A DNA stretch of 11,723 bases, taken from positions 1 to 11,723 of the forward strand of contig CAYGFI010000154.1 in NCBI GenBank assembly GCA_964349045.1. Reading direction: 5' to 3'. The notes under the pieces were generated by a model. It did no database searches and was not told where the DNA came from. It saw nothing but the letters and a program-made list of their open reading frames with translations. Made by a program: the position numbers and the translations under genes. Positions 3,940 to 11,723 of this stretch are shown in pieces; the first letter of the stretch is position 1, and every line of letters begins with the position of its first letter. The DNA comes from JACJXF01 sp964349045. GTDB lineage: Bacteria > Bacteroidota > Bacteroidia > Bacteroidales > GCA-2748055.

Positions 3940-4833
3940 CTATTTAATATCATTAAACCTATACCCGATCATCAGTTCATGCGATCCCGAATTAAATTTC
4001 CGAAGTCCGTTAATGCCCATATCATAAGCATAACCGAAACTGAACTTATCTTCATAGTTATATCCAAGCAGCAGGGAAACGGCATCTTTCATCCGGAAGG
4101 ATAGCCCGCCCCAGAACATTTCCTGGTAGATAAGTCTTGTTGTAAAATCGAACTGAAATGCTCCTGGAGATGTGACTTTGATAATAGTGGAAGGCTCGAT
4201 GGCAAGGTCCCTGTTTACGTCATACTTGTATCCCCCGGTAAGATAAAAATGCGACTTTAACCTGTTCAGTCCTGATTTCACTTCGTAAACCTTAAGTTTG
4301 TTATTCAGAAGCTGATTGGCCGAAAAGCCGGCGTAAAACTGTTTTGCATAAAGATAAGCCCCGACTGCTGCATCGGGCATATAGGAAGAATTAACGATGG
4401 GTTGTATTGCAAGGTCTGTCAGATCTTTCGGAGTAACCTGGGTACCATCAAGTTTGTACTGCATAAGTCCGAACGACAACCCACCTGATAATCGAATATC
4501 ACTGGTAATTGCGATATTATAGGCATAAGAGCCTGTCAGGCCGGTGCGACTTGTGGGTCCGGTAACGTCGTTGTAAAAATAAGCGCCGAAACCCATAGGT
4601 AACTTTCCGTGGGGTCCATAAAAGCTCAGAGTATTGGTGAGCGGGGGATCTGTAATTCCGATCCACTGAAATCTGTGATTACTGCGTATCTGGTAAAAGT
4701 CGTTAGTGCCGGCAATAGCCGGGTTTATCACGAAATCGTTAAACATATACTGTGTGAAATGCGGAGATTGCTGGGCAAGGGTGGAAGACATCCCACCGGC
4801 GAAAAACAGTAATATGATGAATATCTTCTTCAT
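3940..4833 (-). CDS. PorP/SprF family type IX secretion outer-membrane protein
   Basis: This is an outer-membrane beta-barrel protein that in Flavobacterium (SprF) is needed for export or attachment of its cognate type-B sorted partner. A signal peptide spans residues 1-20 (M-K-K-I-F, hydrophobic core, cleavage after T-L-A-Q). The mature start is typical: Q-S-P-H-F-T-Q-Y-M-F-N near 22-32 and N-P-A-I-A-G-T near 37-43. Strand-rich repeats follow (F-G-A-Y-F-Y-N-D, Y-A-Y-N-I) to the terminal H-E-L-M-I-G-Y-R-F strand. At 297 aa it has the family length. Its ATG lies 2 bases after the stop of the giant adhesin, so the pair is probably one transcript with coupled translation and this gene is the adhesin's dedicated transporter partner. 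The array at 3848-3933 follows its TAG. Confidence 0.92.
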   Translation of the reverse strand: MKKIFIILLFFAGGMSSTLAQQSPHFTQYMFNDFVINPAIAGTNDFYQIRSNHRFQWIGITDPPLTNTLSFYGPHGKLPMGFGAYFYNDVTGPTSRTGLTGSYAYNIAITSDIRLSGGLSFGLMQYKLDGTQVTPKDLTDLAIQPIVNSSYMPDAAVGAYLYAKQFYAGFSANQLLNNKLKVYEVKSGLNRLKSHFYLTGGYKYDVNRDLAIEPSTIIKVTSPGAFQFDFTTRLIYQEMFWGGLSFRMKDAVSLLLGYNYEDKFSFGYAYDMGINGLRKFNSGSHELMIGYRFNDIK

Positions 4834-4835
4834 GG

Positions 4836-5105
4836 TTACCTTACAATTGTTAAAGGTCCGGTAATAGGTTCAGCTCCGGAATAGGGGACAATCACATAGT
4901 AATAAGTGCCAAATGGAACATCTTTACCCCTGTAGGTCCCGTTCCAACGCTGCTCGTCACTGTAACCCCTGGAACTGAATAGTTTCTCTCCCCACCGGGT
5001 ATATACTTCCACAAGCATCCCGGGAAAATAATCCGCGAAATCTATTTCAAAATAATCGTTCAATCCATCACCGTTGGGAGAAAAGATATCGTATACGATC
5101 AGTCT
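4836..5105 (-). other. C-terminal type-B sorting (CHU_C / gliding-motility-associated) domain
   Basis: The last ~89 residues of the adhesin start at I-F-S-P-N-G-D-G-L-N-D. They continue through V-E-V-Y-T-R-W-G-E-K-L-F, the W-N-G-T-Y-R-G-K turn and P-F-G-T-Y-Y-Y-V-I, ending in T-I-V-R. This is the standard module that directs export by the type IX system with a PorP/SprF partner. Confidence 0.9.
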
Positions 5106-8100
5106 TTCTATTACATTCACAACCGTAGTGTCTGTTTCCGCACAGCCAAATTCAGTAAAAGCTGTAACAATGAAAGTTGTATTTTCAAGCGGATGTGCCA
5201 GTGTTGATGACTGGTCAGGTGTTACAAGTCCTGAAGCAGGTTCCCATCTGTAGGTTTCGAACGGGCCACCCAGGGCATCCAGAATTATTTCGGCTTTTTT
5301 TATAACCGTGGTATCGTTCCCGGCAACCAGGCCCATATCGGGTCTGACACTAATATGGATCGTATCAATATCCAGACAGTCATCAAACCCGGTTACCGTT
5401 AGAATATAACTGGCATTTTCAGTTAGGGTAACCACAGGGTTGGAGATATTCGGATTGCTTAAACCTTCAGGGGGCGACCAGCTCATCACGGGTCCGCCCT
5501 GACCGTTAAGAATAAATGGTATTCCGGAACAGACCGCCGTATCGACACCTGCAAATGCAACTACCGAGATCAGGGCAGTCAGGTCAAAAATTTTCTCATT
5601 GCTGCAGGCTTTTGAATCGGTTACAGTAATGCTATACTTTCCGGGTTTGAGGTTTTCAATATCCTGAGTAGTTTCTCCCCTTGCCCAAAGATAAGTATAA
5701 GGTGACGTTCCTCCGCTTACGTTTACATCGATGGCTCCGTCGTTTTTGAAGGAGGAACAGCTTGCCGGGATTGTGTTCCCGAGGATATTGATTGCAGACG
5801 GCTCAGTTATGAGTATGGTATCCTGAAAATAGCGGTTCTGCCCGTCTCTCACAAACAGGTAATAAGTCCCCGGTCCCAGATCCGTAAAACTTCCGCTGCT
5901 TACCCAACTGGCGCTGTCGTCAATGGAATATTCAACCGGGGGAGTACCGTTGGAACTTACCATAGAAATAGAACCTGTACTATCTCCGTTACAGTCGGAG
6001 TCGGTAAGAGTAACTATCACATTTAGAGATGGAACAAACGACACAACTGCATCCAGTTCAAAAAAACAATTATTGTCATCACGCACCACAACCGGGTAGG
6101 TTCCTGCATCGAGGCCGGTATAATTTGTTTGTGCGCTGAATGTGCCAGCCTGACCGGTGATCGAGAACACCAGCGTTCCGGTACCTCCGCCGGCATTTGT
6201 TATGTTTACCGAACCTTTATTAAATTCATTCAATTCGGGAGTTGTTGTGATACCGGCTGTAATAGTATCCGGTGCATTGATTGTCAGGCTTGAGGAGCTA
6301 AGTACACAAAGATTCTGGTCAGTTGCTGTTACCCTGTAAGTTCCTGACAGTAATGATTCAAAATGCCCTGATGCCTGCCAGTTCAATGAATCAAGGGTAT
6401 ATTGAATACTACCTGTTCCTCCACTTACTACAAAATCAATTTCACCAAGGAGATCATATGAGCATGTAGTAATATCAAGTTTGTTTTCACTTACCATGTT
6501 AATTGCAGAAGGTTCAGTGAAGGTAAGAGTGTCCAGGTTCAGCAAACAGGAATTGGAATCCAGCACACTCAGATGGTATGTTCCGGGGGTAATTCCCAAA
6601 GAATCAGGGTTAACACTATAATTTCCTCCGTCATCTATACTATAGGTAAAGGGGGAGGTGCCTCCCGACACGTAAATGTGTATCTCTGCATCATTAAAAC
6701 CATTACAGGTAATTTCTCTGGTAATAACCGAATCTCTTGAAATTACTGAAGGTTCAGAGATGGATAAAGGGAGTGTATTAACCGGTCCGCAACCCAGGTT
6801 ATCAGTTACTTCAACGCTGTATGTGCCCGGTACCAGAGAGGTAAAGCTTCCGGTATTATTGGTCTCAGTTGCGCCAGGATTAAGCACATAAGTGTATGTC
6901 CCTGAACCGCCTGCCGCTATAATGCTGATACTTCCGTTATCAGCTGCAAAACAGCTGACATTAACCGATGTCTGACTTAATATACTTACCGGATCCGGCT
7001 CGGAGATAGTGATGATAGTGTCTTTCACGCATAGATTGGCATCCTTTGCCGCAAGGGAATAATTTCCTGCTGAAAGACCGGTGTGGTTCCCAGAAAGCTG
7101 GAAATCTCCCCCGTTAAACGAATAAAGGTAGGGACCTGTACCTCCACTTGCCAGGGCGTTAATTGCGCCGTTTGAATCCCCGTTACAACCTGTTACATCG
7201 GTAATAGTGAGACCCGAAAATACAATTTCTACCGGCTGCGCGAGGGTTACGGTTGTATCAATACTGCATTCTCTGGTATCACTTACTGTAATAACGTGAT
7301 TCCCACCTCCTACTGAATTAAAAAATCCCAGGGTATTATTTTCTTCTCCATCCAGGTCATAGGTTAAGGTTCCGGTACCTCCGACGGCTTCAATGGCAAC
7401 CTGGCCATTTAAGTTCCCGAAGCAATCAGTCACATCGATCTGTGTATAATTATTAATAATTATTTGGTCAGGTTCACTTATAGAATTGGTATTACCTGTT
7501 TTCAGGCAATCGTTTGCATCGCGTACTACAGTCAGGTAATTTCCGGCCGGAAGGTTCTGGAAAATTCCGGAAGGATAAAAATTCAGCCCTCCGTTGATGG
7601 AGTATTGGTAAGGGCTTACGCCACCGGTAACCCCCTCTATTCTGATCTCTCCGAGACTATCGCCATAACAAATATTATTGTCAATTTTAACTTCATTTTG
7701 AATAAAAATGGCAAGTGGTTCAGTAATGGTTACAATATTACTGCTGAGACAACCATTTGAATCTTTGGTGTTAAAGGTGAAGGTATTTTTGGTAAGTCCG
7801 ACGAAAACATTTGATACCTGGTATGCAAAAGGTACTCCCTGATAGTTATAGGGGGAGGTGCCACCGGAGGCTGTAATAGTAACATTGCCGTTATTAAGGC
7901 CATTGCAGGTGATGTCTGTTTTGGTAATATCAGAGGTCAGGATTTCAGGTTGAGTAATGGTTACAGGAACATTCGCGGTACAGCCATTATCATCTTTCAC
8001 CTGAATTGTGTATACGCCATCTGCCAGGCTACTGAATGTACCCGAGGCAACAAATGGTCCACCCTCAAAACTATAGGTATAGGGTGCAGTACCGCCGGCT

Positions 8101-11100
8101 CCTGTCACTGTTACAGATCCCGTGCTTGTTTCAAAACACAATACATTGGTCTGGCTCGTGATGTTCCCGGATAGCGCCTCAGCAGGCTGGGTTATGCTGA
8201 CTGCCACATCCGCTGTGCAGTTATTGTCATCCGCAACCTGCACTATATAGGCGCCGGCGGCCAGATCACTAAAGGTTCCGGAGGGTTGGAATGCACTTCC
8301 ATCGATATTATACGAGTATGGGGTTGTACCTCCGGCTCCTGCCACGGTAACTGCCCCGGTACTCAATCCAAAGCACAGTACGTTCGTCTGACCCGAAATG
8401 TTCCCGCTTAAAACTTCAGGCTGGGTTATGTTAACAGGGACATCATCTGTACAACCATTATCATCTTTCACCTGCACGGTATATACACCTGCTGCTAAAC
8501 CGCTAAAGGTTCCGGATATACCGAAGTCTCCTCCGTCTATATTATAAGTATAAGGAGTTGTTCCTCCGTTTCCGGCTACAGTTACTAAACCGGTGCTGGT
8601 ACCAAAACACAATACATTTGTCTGGGCAGAGATGCTACCGCTTAAAACTGTTGGCTGGGTAATGGTAACAGGTACATTGGCTAAACAGTTGTTAGCATCG
8701 GCAACCTGTACGGTATGATCACCTAACGCTAAACCGCCGAATGTACCGGAGGCGCCAAAGGCTCCACCATCTATATTGTAAGTATATGGACCTGTACCAT
8801 CTGAACCATCTACTGTTACCGATCCTGTGCCTGATCCAAAACATAATAAATTCGTCTGGCTTGTGATATTGCCTGATACTGCTGTAGCCGGCTGGGTAAT
8901 GGTTACAGCTACATCCTTTAAACAGCCATTGTCATCTGAAATCTGTACGGTATGAGGGCCTGCTGTTAAACTGTTAAATGTGCCGGATGCGTCAAAAGCT
9001 CCGCCGTCAATATTATAGATGTACGGCGCTGTTCCTCCTGCTCCGGATACTGTAACTGATCCTGTAGCTGATCCAAAGCACAAAACGTTGGTTTGGCTGG
9101 TGATGTTGCCTGATACAGCATCAGCCGGTGCAAGAATATTGACAGCCACATCTGCCGTACAGTTATTGGCATCTGAAACCTGCACTGTATGGGCGCCTGC
9201 TGCTAACCCACTGAATGTACCGGATGGGGAAAAAGCTCCGCCATCTATATTATAGGTATAGGATGGGATCGTTCCCCCGGCACCGGCAACAGTTACTGCA
9301 CCCGTACCTGATCCGAAACACAATACGTTTGTTTGTCCCGTAATGCTGCCGGTTAATTCTGCCGGCTCGGTTATAGTTACCTCCACATCGGAAGTACATC
9401 CATTATCATCTTTTACCTTAACGGTATAGTCGTCTGCTGACAAACCGCTAAATGTAGCAGTCGCGCCAAAAGGGCCTGAACCCATCTTAAATGTATAAGG
9501 CGCTGTACCACCGTCTCCTTCTACTGTAAATGAACCTGTACTCATTCCAAAACAAAGTACATTGGTCTTTTCAGTAATAATTCCCCCTAATACAGCCGGT
9601 TGGGTGATGGTAACAGGTACATTGGCTAAACAGCTGTTAGCATCTGCAACCTGCACGGTATGATTACCTAACGCCAATCCGGTGAATGTTCCAATGGCGC
9701 CGAATGCTCCCCCGTCAATATTATAAGTATAGGCGCCAGTACCTCCCGATCCTTCCACAGTTACCGAACCCGTACCCGTTTCAAAGCATAATAAATCAGT
9801 CTGACTGGTTATATTACCCGATACCGCGGTTGCGGGCTGGAGAATATTGACGGCCACATCTGTCGTGCAACTATTAGCATCCATGACCTGCACTGTATGA
9901 GCGCCTGCTGTTAAGCCGCTAAATATACCGGATGCTCCAAAAGCTCCTCCATCTATGTTGTATGTATAACCACCTGTTCCATCAGCTCCCGATATGGTTA
10001 CCGACCCGGTAGCTGATCCGAAGCATAAGATATCAGTCTGATCAGTGATGCTGCCGGATACTGAAGATGCAGGTTGAGTAATGGTGACAGCTACATCCGC
10101 CGTACAGTTATTGTCATCTGCAACCTGCACGGTATAGGCGCCGGCAGCCAGATCACTAAAGGTTCCGGAGGGCTGGAATGCACTCCCATCGATATTAAAC
10201 GAGTATGGAGTAGTCCCTCCGGCTCCTGTCACAGTTACTGATCCGGTACCCGATCCGAAGCACAGTACGTTCGTCTGACCCGAAATGTTCCCGCTTAAAA
10301 CTGCAGGCTGGGTTATGTTAACAGGGACATCATCTGTACAACCATTATCGTCTTTCACCTGCACTATATAGGCGCCAGTTGCTAATCCGCTGAATGTTCC
10401 GGAAGCGCCAAATAAACCTCCATCAATATTATAGGTATAGGGATCTGTTCCACCTGCTCCGGCTATTGTTACTGAACCACTCCCGATTCCGAAGCACTGG
10501 AGGTTAGTCTGACTCGTGATACTGCCGGATACAGCAGAAGCAGGCTGGATAATCGTTACAGGCACATCAGCCGTACAGCCATTAGCATCTTTAACCTGCA
10601 CCGTATGAGCGCCAGCTATTAAATCATTAAATGTTCCGGATGCGCCAAAGATTCCACCATCAATATTATATGTATAGGGAGCTGTACCTCCTGAACCATC
10701 TACTGTTACCGAACCGGTACCTGATCCAAAGCACAATAGGTTTGTCTGGGATGATATATTTCCTGATACGATTAAGGGTTCAGATACTATCAGAGGGGCT
10801 GTGTTTACAGAAGGACAGGAATTTTCATCTGTTAAATTAACGGTATAAATTCCGGTATTCAAACCGGTAAAGCTTCCTGAATTATTAACTGCAATCGCTC
10901 CCGGATTTAAGGTATAGGTAATTAATCCTGTTCCACCGCTTCCGGTTACGTCTATTTTCCCATCATTAAGACCATTACAGGTAATATCCGTTACAGAAGC
11001 GCTATTCACGGTTATTGGAAGGGGATCAGCAAGATTTATCGGGTCAGTTATGGCTGAGGTAGTACAACCTGTGGCATCAGTTACTGTAACAGTATAGGTA

Positions 11101-11594
11101 TCCGGAGAAAGTCCCGTAAAGGTTCCTGTAATAGCGCTGATGGCGCCAGGGTTAAGAATGTAAATATATGATCCTGATTCCCCGTTGGCTGTTACATTGA
11201 TTTCTCCATCCCCTGAACCAGCGCATGAAATCGTATTTACATTCACAGCGCTGATGGTGATGGGCGCCGGTTGATTTACAGTGATACCTCCAAAATCAGG
11301 TATATTAAAAAAATCTCCTACAAAAACAATCCAGTTGGCTGCCCATACGTTGGTAAAGGTAAAGACAGTGTCATATGTTACTGAAGAATTACGAGTAATT
11401 TCCCCGTCATTAATATGATAAACATACGGTTTTGTTCCACCGGTAACACGAATAGTTATTGTGCCATCATCGGCAGTATTGCAGGTTTCGTCGGTCTTGG
11501 TAATCTCCAGTATATCAATTGTCTGGCCTTGTATTTCTAATGACAGAAACACCGTCAACGCGATCATTGCGGAATAGCAAAGCAGACTCCTCAT
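4836..11594 (-). CDS. Giant SprB-repeat adhesin with T9SS type-B C-terminal domain
   Basis: This is a secreted cell-surface protein of about 2252 aa, likely an adhesin or gliding-type filament. I chose the ATG at 11594 because it gives a clean signal peptide (M-R-S-L-L-C-Y, hydrophobic core, cut near I-Q-G-Q). An in-frame TTG at 11618 would add eight residues. About 25 SprB-like units of ~75-82 aa follow, each ideally with a C-F-G-S-G-T-G-S motif, G-G-T-x-P-Y-T-Y, and a closing D-A-N-G-C. The two cysteines per unit suggest one disulfide each. Units 4-15 are near-identical; outer units are diverged and the first is atypical. Two Ig/PKD-like segments precede a CHU_C-type sorting domain (last ~89 aa) beginning near I-F-S-P-N-G-D-G-L-N-D. 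SprB in Flavobacterium is a gliding adhesin, but no other gliding genes are present here, so motility is not implied. Confidence 0.93.
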   Translation of the reverse strand: MRSLLCYSAMIALTVFLSLEIQGQTIDILEITKTDETCNTADDGTITIRVTGGTKPYVYHINDGEITRNSSVTYDTVFTFTNVWAANWIVFVGDFFNIPDFGGITVNQPAPITISAVNVNTISCAGSGDGEINVTANGESGSYIYILNPGAISAITGTFTGLSPDTYTVTVTDATGCTTSAITDPINLADPLPITVNSASVTDITCNGLNDGKIDVTGSGGTGLITYTLNPGAIAVNNSGSFTGLNTGIYTVNLTDENSCPSVNTAPLIVSEPLIVSGNISSQTNLLCFGSGTGSVTVDGSGGTAPYTYNIDGGIFGASGTFNDLIAGAHTVQVKDANGCTADVPVTIIQPASAVSGSITSQTNLQCFGIGSGSVTIAGAGGTDPYTYNIDGGLFGASGTFSGLATGAYIVQVKDDNGCTDDVPVNITQPAVLSGNISGQTNVLCFGSGTGSVTVTGAGGTTPYSFNIDGSAFQPSGTFSDLAAGAYTVQVADDNNCTADVAVTITQPASSVSGSITDQTDILCFGSATGSVTISGADGTGGYTYNIDGGAFGASGIFSGLTAGAHTVQVMDANSCTTDVAVNILQPATAVSGNITSQTDLLCFETGTGSVTVEGSGGTGAYTYNIDGGAFGAIGTFTGLALGNHTVQVADANSCLANVPVTITQPAVLGGIITEKTNVLCFGMSTGSFTVEGDGGTAPYTFKMGSGPFGATATFSGLSADDYTVKVKDDNGCTSDVEVTITEPAELTGSITGQTNVLCFGSGTGAVTVAGAGGTIPSYTYNIDGGAFSPSGTFSGLAAGAHTVQVSDANNCTADVAVNILAPADAVSGNITSQTNVLCFGSATGSVTVSGAGGTAPYIYNIDGGAFDASGTFNSLTAGPHTVQISDDNGCLKDVAVTITQPATAVSGNITSQTNLLCFGSGTGSVTVDGSDGTGPYTYNIDGGAFGASGTFGGLALGDHTVQVADANNCLANVPVTITQPTVLSGSISAQTNVLCFGTSTGLVTVAGNGGTTPYTYNIDGGDFGISGTFSGLAAGVYTVQVKDDNGCTDDVPVNITQPEVLSGNISGQTNVLCFGLSTGAVTVAGAGGTTPYSYNIDGSAFQPSGTFSDLAAGAYIVQVADDNNCTADVAVSITQPAEALSGNITSQTNVLCFETSTGSVTVTGAGGTAPYTYSFEGGPFVASGTFSSLADGVYTIQVKDDNGCTANVPVTITQPEILTSDITKTDITCNGLNNGNVTITASGGTSPYNYQGVPFAYQVSNVFVGLTKNTFTFNTKDSNGCLSSNIVTITEPLAIFIQNEVKIDNNICYGDSLGEIRIEGVTGGVSPYQYSINGGLNFYPSGIFQNLPAGNYLTVVRDANDCLKTGNTNSISEPDQIIINNYTQIDVTDCFGNLNGQVAIEAVGGTGTLTYDLDGEENNTLGFFNSVGGGNHVITVSDTRECSIDTTVTLAQPVEIVFSGLTITDVTGCNGDSNGAINALASGGTGPYLYSFNGGDFQLSGNHTGLSAGNYSLAAKDANLCVKDTIITISEPDPVSILSQTSVNVSCFAADNGSISIIAAGGSGTYTYVLNPGATETNNTGSFTSLVPGTYSVEVTDNLGCGPVNTLPLSISEPSVISRDSVITREITCNGFNDAEIHIYVSGGTSPFTYSIDDGGNYSVNPDSLGITPGTYHLSVLDSNSCLLNLDTLTFTEPSAINMVSENKLDITTCSYDLLGEIDFVVSGGTGSIQYTLDSLNWQASGHFESLLSGTYRVTATDQNLCVLSSSSLTINAPDTITAGITTTPELNEFNKGSVNITNAGGGTGTLVFSITGQAGTFSAQTNYTGLDAGTYPVVVRDDNNCFFELDAVVSFVPSLNVIVTLTDSDCNGDSTGSISMVSSNGTPPVEYSIDDSASWVSSGSFTDLGPGTYYLFVRDGQNRYFQDTILITEPSAINILGNTIPASCSSFKNDGAIDVNVSGGTSPYTYLWARGETTQDIENLKPGKYSITVTDSKACSNEKIFDLTALISVVAFAGVDTAVCSGIPFILNGQGGPVMSWSPPEGLSNPNISNPVVTLTENASYILTVTGFDDCLDIDTIHISVRPDMGLVAGNDTTVIKKAEIILDALGGPFETYRWEPASGLVTPDQSSTLAHPLENTTFIVTAFTEFGCAETDTTVVNVIERLIVYDIFSPNGDGLNDYFEIDFADYFPGMLVEVYTRWGEKLFSSRGYSDEQRWNGTYRGKDVPFGTYYYVIVPYSGAEPITGPLTIVR
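7920..10745 (-). repeat. Twelve tandem ~235-bp SprB units forming three copies of a four-unit superrepeat
   Basis: Units 4-15 of the adhesin occupy this block, averaging 235.5 bp. They sort into classes by private residues. Class A (units 4, 8, 12) has L-L-C-F and G-S-G/D-G-T. Class B (5, 9, 13) has K-D-D-N-G-C-T followed by a short linker ending S/T-G-Q. Class C (6, 10, 14) has P-S-G-T-F-S and N-N-C-T-A-D-V-A-V. Class D (7, 11, 15) is looser, with 7 and 11 sharing G-S-A-T-G-S. The order A-B-C-D repeats three times. Units 5-6 and 13-14 are the closest pair, even in DNA. Confidence 0.85.
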
Positions 11595-11677
11595 CACCAG
11601 GCCTAATTTTATTATCAATGTTCAGAATTAAAGTAAAGCTTTTTACGGTATTGGTTAAATAATAGTTACATTTTACA

Positions 11678-11708
11678 GAAACATAAAAAGCATTGACTAA
11701 ATGCCAAT
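11678..11708 (-). promoter_or_regulatory. Candidate promoter of the adhesin-PorP operon
   Basis: On the minus strand ATTG (11708-11705) is followed after 19 bases by TATGTTTC (11685-11678). Each differs by one base from the Bacteroidota TTTG and TAnnTTTG boxes, and the spacing is right. Transcription would start near 11671, giving a leader of about 77 bases to the ATG at 11594. Confidence 0.35.
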
Positions 11709-11723
11709 TACGGGATATAAAAA

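Noticed and set aside
6157..10840. Several 60-98-aa plus-strand open frames opposite the adhesin gene
   Set aside because: They are antisense shadows of a repetitive coding sequence with no recognisable domains or start context.
11595..11618. TTG at 11618 as the adhesin start
   Set aside because: The ATG at 11594 gives a compact signal peptide; the TTG adds eight residues ahead of it. It cannot be fully excluded.

Overview
The window looks like a chromosomal segment of a Bacteroidota bacterium, probably an anaerobic member of the Bacteroidales/Marinilabiliales type. The evidence is a giant SprB-repeat adhesin with a type IX secretion (T9SS) C-terminal domain next to a PorP/SprF protein, a UpxY-type NusG paralogue, a winged-helix regulator of the kind found at Bacteroidota exopolysaccharide loci, and a clostridial-like 4Fe-4S protein. 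Start regions are A-rich and lack clear Shine-Dalgarno sites, and the few promoter candidates resemble the Bacteroidota TTTG / TAnnTTTG pattern.

Layout. At 1-346 lie a possible C-terminal tail of a gene cut by the window edge and 10-bp-period CTCACT/AGTGAG arrays. The minus-strand pair UpxY (1704-2231) and winged-helix/NTase-like regulator (347-889) would normally stand close together, probably at the head of a surface polysaccharide operon. Here they are separated and flanked by two plus-strand genes for small four-helix-bundle proteins of the S23/23S rRNA intervening-sequence-protein family (1201-1557 and 2400-2759). A plus-strand ferredoxin-like protein follows (2942-3841). It converges on the minus-strand pair formed by the ~2250-aa SprB-like adhesin (4836-11594) and its PorP/SprF partner (3940-4833), which are 2 bp apart.

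The most interesting signal is in the left 3 kb and the 3.85 kb gap. Each four-helix-bundle gene is bracketed by short tandem arrays with their own repeat word: 9 bp (GTGACGAGC/GTGACGAAC) for the first, 8 bp (AGTTACGA/AGTTACGG) for the second. Exact reverse complements of the left-hand unit variants make up all or part of the right-hand array. In both genes the stop codon lies inside the first downstream repeat unit. A 10-bp array starts in the same way at the stop codon of the winged-helix gene. A fourth, GCGCAAAG-based inverted array fills the gap between the convergent ferredoxin and PorP genes. In the two convergent gaps the array has two inverted halves, so each gene reads the same word after its stop. 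This suggests either a protein-plus-array cassette (compare S23 proteins in rRNA intervening sequences, whose ends are complementary) or a family of 3'-end elements acting in RNA. No function is established from the sequence alone.

The adhesin is notable in itself: twelve near-identical ~78-aa units are organised as three copies of a four-unit higher-order repeat. No rRNA, tRNA, CRISPR, transposase, integrase or reverse transcriptase was seen.
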